DNA of 11,795 nucleotides. Origin: SPGG2 sp964194625 (GTDB lineage Bacteria > Pseudomonadota > Gammaproteobacteria > Acidiferrobacterales > SPGG2). Of this stretch, positions 7,701 through 11,795 are shown in pieces; position 1 is the first letter of the stretch; the number at the start of each line of letters is the position of its first letter. Both the position numbers and the translations under genes were made by a program. The stretch covers positions 1-11,795 of the forward strand of contig CAXMNC010000309.1 in the NCBI GenBank assembly GCA_964194625.1, in the 5' to 3' direction. The notes under the pieces were generated by a model that saw only the letters and a program-made list of their open reading frames with translations, did no database searches and had not been told where the DNA came from.

Positions 7701-7929
7701 CTCATCCATTGCCGGCTTCATGCCTCTGGTGATTGCCTCGGGTGCCGGTGCTGCCAGTCGTCAGGCCATCGGCACCGCGGTCGTGGGCGGTATGATCGCG
7801 GCAACGATCATGTCACTGATCTTCACGCCCGTGTTCTACGTCATCATGCAGCGGCTGAGCGAGCTTCGGGCTAAATCGAGCGAACAAAAAAGAACACCAG
7901 CTACTAGACCAACCTCAGAAACGGGGTGA
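4777..7929 (+). CDS. RND multidrug efflux pump permease (AcrB/MexB, HAE1 family)
   Basis: A 1050-residue proton-driven inner-membrane pump that works as a trimer and expels hydrophobic compounds. The N-terminus MFSRFFIERPIFASVISI is the family signature. TM1 is followed by the first periplasmic loop with PVSQYPEITPP and YPGANA. The proton-relay aspartates are D409 and D410 in AIGVVVDDAI (AcrB D407/D408), and the matching lysine is K936 in GLASKNAILIVEFA (AcrB K940). Two sets of six TM helices with two large porter loops are visible, and the full gene is intact. Start ATG at 4777 follows CAGGG. It is the second gene of an operon with the adaptor. No TolC-type channel gene and no TetR or MarR regulator is in the window, so the channel must be encoded elsewhere. 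The substrate cannot be read from the sequence; close likeness to AcrB, MexB and AdeB suggests drugs or toxic organics. Confidence 0.95.
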   Translation: MFSRFFIERPIFASVISIAIVIAGGVTLGTLPVSQYPEITPPTVEVSATYPGANAQVVSETVAAPIEQQVNGVEDMIYMSSTSASDGSYKLTVTFEVGTNLDMAQVLVQNRVKLAEPNLPEEVKRQGVNTKKKSTNIILFISLFSPEGRYDELFLSNYATLRIRDVLSRIPGVGEVAVFPQSDYSMRIWLDPRQLKSRRLTTQDILNAVREQNVQVAAGQIGQPPAPRGQSFQYPVNVLGRLSEIEQFEQIIIKTGEGGALTRLKDVARVELGSKGYEITSRLNGAPSASIGVYQLPGANALDVASRTRAAMQELSSLFPEGVTYSVPYDTTVFVDQSIKEVYVTLFQAATLVFLVLFVFLQDWRATLVPAVAIPVSLIGTFAVMGVLGFSLNMLTLFGLILAIGVVVDDAIVVVEATVSHMDRGLRAKEAAIKAMSEVSGPVVATTLVLLAVFVPAAFLPGITGEMYRQFALTIAVATVFSSINALTMSPALCALLLRPPKERKNAFFRGFDLVFRKTERGYVGVAKTLVRRSAIMMLLFVGVSGLTGWQFVQIPTGFLPIEDQGYLLAAVQLPDSASLERTQGVLDTIDGILKEAPGVRDWVSLGGYSLIDGTSASNAATVFIVMQAWDERTDPSLKQEAILARLQGSFRGIQEAIVFAFPPPGIPGLGVAGGFQMQLQDIGGAGLQTLSQVARELIIDGNAQSGLTNLNTTFRPQVPQLFVEVDREKAKKLNVSLNEVFGTLQAYLGSAYVNDFNKFGRTWQVKVQADHQFRIEAEDIRRLDVRDVAGRMVPVGTLVSVERSLGPQTILRYNLFPSASITGSPAPGFSSGQALKLMEQMADSKLPASMGYEWTGMSYQEKKVGSEAIIVFALAITLVFLVLAAQYESWTSPVAVILVVPLAVLGTIVALMMREFDNNVYTQIGIVLLIGLASKNAILIVEFAAEQRAQGKGLLESATTAAQLRFRPILMTAISSIAGFMPLVIASGAGAASRQAIGTAVVGGMIAATIMSLIFTPVFYVIMQRLSELRAKSSEQKRTPATRPTSETG

Positions 7930-7970
7930 GTGGATCTGTGTCATTCCTAGGCAACCAAGCGCGTTTGTCT

Positions 7971-8002
7971 GAACGTCCGTTTCTGGCCGTAAGCAGTCAT
8001 TC
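7971..8002. repeat. Dispersed palindromic repeat, copy C
   Basis: GAACGTCCGTTTCTGGCCGT followed by AAGCAGTCATTC: the same left arm (GAACGTCCG), central GGCCG and right arm (AAGC-G-TCATT) as the other copies, with a few substitutions. It lies 41 bp after the pump stop codon. Confidence 0.5.
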
Positions 8003-8155
8003 CTGAGGTCGGGGTTCAAGTTCCTTAGGACGCCCTATGCCGCTCGCGCTTGCCCGGAGACGGGTATGAGTAGCCGGCCCTTACTACATTCGAATCGCTT
8101 CGCAGTCTAAACGCATTACGCCGCGAAATGCCCGATATGGGATATATAAGGCAAT

Positions 8156-8193
8156 CCTGCCGTATATTTCCACCAGCGGTATCCTACGGCAGG
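8156..8193. repeat. Perfect 9-bp inverted repeat (stem-loop)
   Basis: CCTGCCGTA (8156-8164) and TACGGCAGG (8185-8193) are exact reverse complements around a 20-nt loop. There is no T tract after it, so it is not an obvious terminator for the efflux operon. It lies about 85 bp before the cassette boundary. Function unknown. Confidence 0.45.
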
Positions 8194-8279
8194 CTTCATC
8201 TATCCAATTACAAAGCCTTTTTCGGTTATGACGCCATTCTCCGGTGGAGAACTACTGCAATTGAGACGTCTAATCATCG

Positions 8280-9405
8280 TTAGGTTTTGCAAACTACTAG
8301 GATAGATTGTGGTGAACTACACGCAAGATGACCGGATCAAAGAAAATTTGGATGCGACTCATGAAAGCAATTGTATCTACCAAATACGGACCACCGGATG
8401 TTCTTCAGCTCAAAGAGGTAGAAAAACCTGCTGCCAAAGACAATGAAGTGCTGATAAGAATAAATACGACAACAGTAACGGCAGCGGACGGCATGATGCG
8501 AAAGGGAGACCCATTTGTTGGCAGATTTTACAGTGGTCTCACGAGCCCAAGAAGATCTATACCAGGGGTTGAGTTTGCCGGAGAGATCGAATCAGTAGGC
8601 AAAGATGTAAGACTATTTAAACAAGGTGACCAAGTCTTTGGAGAAACCACCGCACTTGGGTGTTATGCCGAGTACGTATGTCTGTCTGAGGAGGAGGTGT
8701 TGACAACAAAACCAACCAATATGACCTATGAGAAAGCCGTCCCCGTCTGTGGTGGAGCATTAACGGCATTGAATTTCCTTAGAAAAGGAAATATTCAGAG
8801 CGGACAAAAAGTTCTTATCTATGGAGCTTCTGGAAGTGTAGGTACTATTGCGGTACAGCTTGCCAAGTACTTTGGGGCAGAAGTTACCGGGGTAGCAGTA
8901 CCACGAATTTAGAAATGGTGAAATCTCTGGGAGCCGATAAGGTCATTGATTACACTAAAGAGGATTTTACCAAAAGCGGTCAGACGTATAACATTATTTT
9001 TGACACGGTAGGCAAGAGTTCGTTTTCACGTTGTAAGGGCTTGCTAACGCAAAAAGGTGTCTATCTTTCAGCTGTCCTTGATCTGCCACTTCTTCTTCAA
9101 ATGTTATGGACTTCAATGATAGGCAGTAAGAAAGCAAAGTTTTCGGCCACAGGCCTTCGACCCGTTCCGGAGCGTCTAATCTTCCTCAAAGAGCTTAAAG
9201 AGCTTTTCAAGGCGGGGAAGATAAAATCGGTCATTGATAGACGCTATCCGTTGGAACAAATTGCCGAGGCTCATAGGTATGTCGATAAAGGACACAAAAA
9301 GGGAAATGTCGTCATCACTGTGGAGCATAATAGCAAAACCTAACAAAGCGCTGCGCCCGACCGTTATTCCGCTGCGCTTCATGGTGACAGGTGAGTTAGA
9401 GGCTG
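8280..9405 (+). mobile_element. Integron-type gene cassette carrying a broken oxidoreductase gene
   Basis: The boundaries follow integron rules. On the left, GTTAGGT (8279-8285) fits the core GTTRRRY. On the right, an attC-like site starts with ACCTAAC (9338-9344, fits RYYYAAC) and ends with GTTAGGC (9405-9411). ACCTAAC is the exact reverse complement of the left boundary GTTAGGT, as expected if the cassette was once a circle cut between G and TT. The cassette holds one gene, and its stop codon TAA lies inside the ACCTAAC core, a compact layout common in cassettes. The gene is AT-rich compared with the flanks. No integrase gene is in view, so this may be an isolated cassette or part of a dispersed array. 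Confidence 0.65.
8361..9343 (+). pseudogene. Zinc-independent medium-chain dehydrogenase/quinone oxidoreductase-like gene, frameshifted
   Basis: An NAD(P)H-dependent oxidoreductase of the medium-chain (MDR) superfamily, quinone-oxidoreductase branch. The N-terminal GroES-like domain starts MKAIVSTKYGPPDVLQLKEV and contains PGVEFAGEIESVGKDV and FKQGDQVFGET. The Rossmann domain has GASGSVGTIAVQLAKYFGAE. After GAEVTGV the frame is lost and ends at TAG 8910-8912. The next frame continues at once with EMVKSLGADKVIDYTKEDF and runs to TAA 9341-9343 (IIFDTVGKSSF, RRYPLEQIAEAHRYVDKGHK). Adding one base after 8894 would restore GVCSTTNLEMVKSLG, so a single-base deletion separates the halves; a sequencing error is possible. 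I chose ATG 8361 by family N-terminus; an in-frame ATG at 8328 has no better ribosome site. Classical catalytic-zinc ligands are not apparent. If repaired, the protein would be about 327 residues, normal for the family. Confidence 0.85.
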
Positions 9406-9411
9406 TTAGGC
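9338..9411 (+). other. attC recombination site (59-base-element type)
   Basis: A 74-nt site. The outer cores ACCTAAC and GTTAGGC pair with six of seven bases, seven if the neighbouring A-T is counted. Inside, CTGCGCC (9351-9357) pairs with GGTGAG (9390-9395), leaving one unpaired G; this single extra base in the L'' arm is the hallmark that lets integron integrases choose the strand. A further partly wobble stem CGTTAT/ATGGTG closes the centre. The start AACAAAGCGCTGCG resembles known attC families. The upstream gene's stop codon lies within the first core. Confidence 0.7.
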
Positions 9412-9440
9412 GACGAAATCTCTACCGACAAGAGGTTGCC

Positions 9441-9515
9441 ATGAGCAGACTCGTTATGTGGAATCGGATGTCCCTCGACGGTTTCTTTGAGGGACAGTTG
9501 GACGAAAGCGCCGCC
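9441..9515 (+). pseudogene. RibD_C / dihydrofolate-reductase-like gene, 5' stub only
   Basis: ATG at 9441, preceded by AGAGG at 9431-9435, begins MSRLVMWNRMSLDGFFEG. This is the characteristic opening of the small RibD C-terminal-domain/DHFR-like reductases ('K.V.....SLDG.I.G'), which bind NADPH. Family likeness stops after GFFEG (about residue 18). The frame then runs through GQLDESAATATA into the start of the next gene without further likeness. About 90% of the gene is missing. It begins 30 bp after the attC site, exactly where a cassette's first codon normally lies, so I read it as the front end of a second cassette whose body was deleted. The end coordinate is approximate. Confidence 0.6.
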
Positions 9516-9547
9516 ACGGCCACGGCGCGAACCCAAAGGAGGACGAG

Positions 9548-9952
9548 ATGTTTCGGAAAACGACGTTAGTGATTGGGGCAACCGGCAAGACCGGGCGCCG
9601 CGTGGCCGAACGGCTCAAGGCTCGGAACCTGCCCGTGCGGATCGGTTCTCGATCCGGCCAACCGCCCTTCGATTGGGCCGACCCCGCCACCTGGCCCCCT
9701 GCAGTCCGCGACATTGCAGCGGTCTACGTCACCTACTACCCTGATCTCGCGGCCCCTGACGAGTCGGACGCGATCCGCTCGTTCACCGGGCTGGCCGTCA
9801 AGAGCGGGGTCCAGCGCCTAGTCTTGCTTTCCGGTCGAGGGGAGCCCGAGGCGCAGCTCTGCGAGCAAATCGTCCGCGAGTCCCGCGATTTCGCCGACTA
9901 CGTGCGCAAAACCGCCGCGACCGGCGTGTGGCACGCAGGACCGCAATCATGA
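9548..9952 (+). pseudogene. NmrA-like NAD(P)-binding protein with internal deletion
   Basis: Open for 134 codons after a strong AAAGGAGGA ribosome site. It starts with a Rossmann nucleotide-binding motif LVIGATGKTGRRVAERL (GxxGxxG at residues 10-16), continues as an atypical short-chain reductase of the NmrA/azoreductase-like kind (VYVTYYPDL; GVQRLVLLSGRGEPEAQLCE), then jumps at about residues 110-113 from QIVRES to RDFADYVRKTAATGVW. The last part is the usual C-terminal end of full-length relatives of about 280 residues. The middle 140-150 residues, including the substrate-binding part, are missing without loss of frame. CCGCGA occurs on both sides of the join (9874-9879 and 9883-9888), consistent with deletion between short repeats. 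Probably inactive as an enzyme, but it still carries translation into the next gene through an ATGA overlap. Confidence 0.7.
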
Positions 9953-10434
9953 ATACGAGCAGCTTGATGGATCTCGCGGTGCTCGTGTCCGCTCTTGGTT
10001 GCGGACTCATGGCGGGGTTCTTCTTTGCCTTCTCGGTCTTGGTAATGAAGGCGCTCGGCGCGATCCCGCCGGCACACGGCATCTCCGCCATGCAATCGAT
10101 TAATGTCGTCGTCATCAATCCCTGGTTTCTCACACCGTTTTTGGGGATGGTCGTGCTGAGCGTGCTCTTGAGCATCGCAGCGGTTTTGCGCTGGCACGAA
10201 CCCGGCGCCGCGTATGTCGTTGCCGGCGGCCTGCTTTATTTCCTCGGCACATTCCTGGTGACGATGCTGTTCAACGTGCCACGTAATAACGCGCTGGCGG
10301 CTGTGGCGGCCAACAGCACGGAAGGTGCTGCGCTGTGGGCGGACTATCTGATCGCCTGGACGAAGTGGAACCACGTGCGCACGATCGCCGCGCTGGCGGG
10401 CGCCGCGTCGTTCACGATCGCGCTCGCACATTAG
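9949..10434 (+). CDS. DUF1772 (anthrone oxygenase-like) membrane protein
   Basis: A 161-residue integral membrane protein with four predicted membrane segments at about 6-33, 49-74, 82-104 and 140-160. It matches the DUF1772 family by its first helix (GLMAGFFFAFSVLVM), the FNVPRNNAL motif between segments 3 and 4, and WTKWNHVRT before segment 4. Some family members act as anthrone oxygenases in polyketide pathways; most bacterial ones have no assigned job. The start ATG overlaps the upstream stop (ATGA at 9949-9952), implying translational coupling to the NmrA-like gene; such pairs occur in other genomes as I recall. The upstream in-frame ATG at 9928 is less likely because it would give a charged extension and lose the coupling overlap. 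Confidence 0.8.
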   Translation: MNTSSLMDLAVLVSALGCGLMAGFFFAFSVLVMKALGAIPPAHGISAMQSINVVVINPWFLTPFLGMVVLSVLLSIAAVLRWHEPGAAYVVAGGLLYFLGTFLVTMLFNVPRNNALAAVAANSTEGAALWADYLIAWTKWNHVRTIAALAGAASFTIALAH

Positions 10435-10540
10435 CGCCCTCACGCCGTTCATTCAACGCACTGCGTAGGAGAAAGACCATAGCAAGCGCAACACAATAAA
10501 GACCCCGACAAGCTAACGCCCCGACGGGCCGTTCGGTTAG

Positions 10541-10567
10541 TAATGTCCGCTCTAGCCAGAAGCGGCC
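10541..10567. repeat. Dispersed palindromic repeat, copy D
   Basis: TAATGTCCGCTCTAGCCAGA followed by AGCGGCCTC: the same AATGTCCGCT left arm and GAAGCGG right arm as the other copies, with a decayed end. It overlaps the last codons of the doubtful antisense frame. Confidence 0.5.
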
Positions 10568-10809
10568 TCTAAGGGCCGAACACGATAGTTGGCCTTATCG
10601 CTTGGGTAGCAATTCGATAAGCCGTCCTTATTGGTCATAAGCTCGAACAGTGCCGAAAGCTCCTGTTCAGTATATCGATGATACGCGGCCTCGAGGTACA
10701 ATCTTGGCCGAAGCGCGGAAAACCAAACATCGATTAACACCGCAGGCTTCCGAGAAGCTCGGTCATCCGAGATATGTTGGTCGTAGGCTGTAATTGTCTC
10801 TTTGGGCAT
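10552..10809 (-). CDS. Doubtful small hypothetical protein or remnant
   Basis: On the minus strand an ATG at 10809-10807 opens 85 codons starting MPKETITAYDQHISDD and ending at TAG 10554-10552. The middle, RPRLYLEAAYHRYTEQELSALFELM, looks like real protein: an amphipathic helix with faint likeness to the 'ytE.El.al..FY' part of DUF2059. There is no good ribosome site. The last codons are made by a dispersed repeat, and the frame stays open beyond the ATG into the divergent gene. I regard it as a possible C-terminal remnant rather than a secure gene. Confidence 0.25.
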   Translation of the reverse strand: MPKETITAYDQHISDDRASRKPAVLIDVWFSALRPRLYLEAAYHRYTEQELSALFELMTNKDGLSNCYPSDKANYRVRPLEAASG

Positions 10810-10833
10810 TTCAGAAAATAGGAGGTGGTGGTC

Positions 10834-11124
10834 ATGCACGCAGTCGTAAGAAGCTATTCTGGTTCGGGGGCGAAAGAGCTATTTGACCTGATAGAGCACC
10901 GCAAAGCGGAGGTCGAAGGCGTTATCCGTCCTGTAACGGGGTTTGTAAGTTGGCTGTGCATCGGCACCGACGACGGTGGCGTCACGGTGACGGTCTGCCA
11001 AAACAAGGCGGGCACGGATGAGAGCATCCAGGTTGCACGGGCTTGGATACGGGAGAACGCATCCGACTTGGCCACGAGCCCGCCCGCGGTCTCGGAAGGA
11101 CCGGTCTTAATTCGTGTGACCTAA
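10834..11124 (+). CDS. Small conserved hypothetical protein, probable dimeric alpha-beta barrel (ABM-like)
   Basis: A 96-residue cytoplasmic protein starting MHAVVRSYSGSGAKELFDLI. The strand-helix-strand-strand-helix order (HAVVRSYSG; AKELFDLIEHRKAEVEGVI; GFVSWLCIGTDDG; VTVTVCQNK; ESIQVARAWIRENASDL), ending with a short strand (VLIRV), fits the ferredoxin-like dimeric alpha-beta barrel fold of antibiotic-biosynthesis-monooxygenase and related proteins. ATG 10834 is 7-8 nt after AGGAGGT; the GTG codons between lie on the ribosome site. Such stand-alone proteins are widespread and mostly of unknown substrate. Its stop TAA lies within an ACCTAAC heptamer (11119-11125), as in the upstream cassette gene. 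A terminator follows at 11238. Confidence 0.7.
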   Translation: MHAVVRSYSGSGAKELFDLIEHRKAEVEGVIRPVTGFVSWLCIGTDDGGVTVTVCQNKAGTDESIQVARAWIRENASDLATSPPAVSEGPVLIRVT

Positions 11125-11237
11125 CGCGAGCAGGAGAGTCGATATCGCGGTGTGTCGACGGCACGCTAGTGTTCGGCAGTGCGAGCATGCGAATCAACCG
11201 TCAGCTTCAAGAGCAGCGGTCCTTACGAGGATAAAAG

Positions 11238-11267
11238 AAAAGGTGGCTTACTAGCGCCACCTTTTTT
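11238..11267 (+). terminator. Strong rho-independent terminator, probably bidirectional
   Basis: AAAAGGTGGC (11238-11247) pairs perfectly with GCCACCTTTT (11256-11265) around the 8-nt loop TTACTAGC, and six T residues run to 11267. On the minus strand the stem is followed by TTTTC-TTTTA, so it can also stop transcripts coming from the GFA-like gene. It is 114 nt after the small hypothetical gene. Confidence 0.85.
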
Positions 11268-11363
11268 GCCGTGGTTTTCCGAAATCGGTTAGGAGCGGTA
11301 GCGAAGTCTGTCGGTAGCGAACGGCTGTTCTTACCGTAACCGCACCTTGGGCGCGACCTCGTC

Positions 11364-11395
11364 GAACGTCTCCTCTTGGCCGAAAGCGAACGTTC
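11364..11395. repeat. Dispersed palindromic repeat, copy E
   Basis: Starts GAACGTCTCCTCTTGGCCG and ends AAAGCGAACGTTC. The outermost six bases GAACGT and ACGTTC form a perfect inverted repeat, and the central GGCCGAAAGCG is the most conserved part of the family. It lies in the convergent region between the terminator and the GFA-like gene. Confidence 0.55.
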
Positions 11396-11438
11396 TCGAA
11401 TGTCCGGAAACGATCCATTGCCGACCTTTGTGCTGCTT

Positions 11439-11795
11439 TCAGCCAGGTAGGTTATCGTGTGCCGCACCTCGGCGGTAAGGTTCGCTGTTGAAATCGAATC
11501 CGTGATAGCGTGGCAAGTCGTCGGCCACGTCGAACCAGGCGATTCTCTCTTTATAAAAAACGTGGTTGGTCGGAACGAAGGCGTTGGGGTCGTCGAGTGT
11601 ACTGATGTGGAACTCGAGGATCATTCCGCGTTCAGGGAGATTGCTTTTCCCTTCCCAGGTCAGCGGCGTTCCGCACTGGCCGCAAAAGGCACGTCCTACA
11701 CCAGGCGATGAATTGTAGATTTGACGCTGTCCCTTCGTGAATACAACTTGATGCTTTTTGAAGCATACAAACGTGACCACAGGGGCCCCGGTGTG
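11439..11795 (-). CDS. GFA/CENP-V domain zinc protein (glutathione-dependent formaldehyde-activating enzyme family), N-terminus beyond window
   Basis: 118 codons are visible on the minus strand, entering at the right edge with HTGAPVVTFVCFKKHQVVF and ending at TGA 11441-11439. The GFA signature is clear: 'TGAP.V.FV', then RAFCGQCGTPL with two zinc-binding cysteines (visible residues 38 and 41), then GMILEFHISTLDDPNAFVPTNHVFYKERIAWFDVADDLPRY, which is the typical second half. The first zinc cysteines (expected in CGAVRF and CHCxxC motifs) lie beyond the window. Family members bind zinc and some bind glutathione or act on formaldehyde adducts, but most, including this one, have no proven substrate. 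The GTG at 11780 is an internal codon, not a start. Confidence 0.88.
   Translation of the reverse strand, partial: HTGAPVVTFVCFKKHQVVFTKGQRQIYNSSPGVGRAFCGQCGTPLTWEGKSNLPERGMILEFHISTLDDPNAFVPTNHVFYKERIAWFDVADDLPRYHGFDFNSEPYRRGAAHDNLPG

Larger units (their letters stand above)
7930..8278. other. Intergenic stretch with repeat copy C and a stem-loop
   Basis: No supported gene lies between the pump gene and the integron-type cassette. The stretch holds the repeat at 7971-8002 and a 9-bp perfect inverted repeat at 8156-8193. No integrase gene or recognisable attI site could be made out on either strand. Confidence 0.5.
10435..10833. other. Joint region with repeat copy D, a stem-loop and a doubtful antisense frame
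   Basis: The region begins with the possible scar of a gene start: AGGAG (10467-10471) followed 7 nt later by ATA and six codons ending in TAA. A stem-loop with CTAAC (10513-10517) and GTTAG (10536-10540) follows, then repeat copy D and an antisense open frame (10552-10809). No clear terminator follows the DUF1772 gene. Confidence 0.4.
11125..11438. other. Intergenic stretch with possible attC, terminator and repeat copy E
   Basis: No gene is supported here. Marks visible are a weak attC-like fold (11119-11177), a strong terminator (11238-11267) and repeat copy E (11364-11395). The GFA-like gene ends at 11439 on the opposite strand, so this is a convergent intergenic region. Confidence 0.5.

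Noticed and set aside
4783..7874. Several long open frames opposite or out of frame with the RND pump gene, up to about 198 codons
   Set aside because: They are shadows of a GC-rich gene, have Arg/His/Pro-rich nonsense content and no family likeness; the pump frame is complete and carries all expected motifs.
8003..8035. Tract GGTCGGGGTTCAAGTTCC resembling a tRNA T arm
   Set aside because: The stem needs several wobble pairs, the acceptor and anticodon arms cannot be found, and there is no CCA end.
8200..8285. Possible attC or attI ending at the left cassette boundary GTTAGGT
   Set aside because: No matching RYYYAAC core at suitable distance and no foldable L arms; no integrase gene on either strand nearby.
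10513..10540. CTAAC...GTTAG stem-loop considered as an attC site for the NmrA/DUF1772 segment
   Set aside because: Too short for an attC, the right core GTTAGTA breaks the GTTRRRY rule, and the left core is not complementary to the GTTAGGC boundary at 9405.
1..11795. CRISPR array, toxin-antitoxin pair, phage-defence or biosynthetic cluster
   Set aside because: No regularly spaced repeats, no paired small genes of that kind and no nuclease, helicase or synthase modules were seen in the window.

Overview
The window looks like a mosaic accessory stretch of a proteobacterial chromosome, probably gammaproteobacterial. The clues are a 3' piece of tRNA-Arg(ACG) of the common gammaproteobacterial type, an FNR/Anr-type box in front of a universal stress protein gene, and a well-matched AcrA/AcrB-type efflux pair. 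Base composition changes sharply from block to block: the efflux operon and the NmrA/DUF1772 pair are GC-rich, while the cyclodeaminase and the oxidoreductase cassette are AT-rich and use many AAA, GAA, ATA and AGA codons. I infer that the blocks have different donors. I cannot name the genus.

Layout, left to right. (1) 1-95, minus strand: the first 31 codons of a UspA-like gene, with an FNR-type promoter at about 126-167. (2) 436-592: two copies of a palindromic dispersed repeat. (3) 677-721: a truncated tRNA-Arg 3' half. (4) 1163-2104: glutamate formimidoyltransferase. (5) 2378-2515, minus: an aminotransferase scrap. (6) 2552-3178: cyclodeaminase/cyclohydrolase. (7) 3218-3535, minus: a decayed coding remnant. 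(8) 3514-7929: RND membrane fusion lipoprotein and RND pump. (9) about 8280-9405: an integron-type gene cassette with an attC site, carrying a frameshifted medium-chain oxidoreductase. (10) 9441-9952: the stub of a RibD_C/DHFR-like gene, then an internally deleted NmrA-like gene, translationally coupled to an intact DUF1772 membrane protein (9949-10434). (11) 10834-11124: a small dimeric alpha-beta-barrel-like protein, followed further on by a strong terminator. (12) 11439-11795, minus: a GFA/CENP-V zinc protein running off the right edge.

Two functional units seem intact. Formimidoyltransferase and cyclodeaminase catalyse consecutive steps that pass a formimino group to tetrahydrofolate, giving methenyl-THF and ammonia, although here they are separate genes about 450 bp apart with foreign sequence between them. 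The RND pair would form a tripartite efflux pump; its outer-membrane channel and regulator are not in the window. Much of the rest is broken: at least three truncated or frameshifted genes, two antisense coding scraps, a tRNA fragment, and five copies of a dispersed palindrome that all lie in the intergenic joints between blocks.

I did not find a convincing undescribed multi-gene system. The best leads are the integron cassette, whose boundary heptamers match each other exactly; the dispersed palindrome family; the tRNA scar; and a short duplication of the cyclodeaminase tail directly upstream of the formimidoyltransferase.
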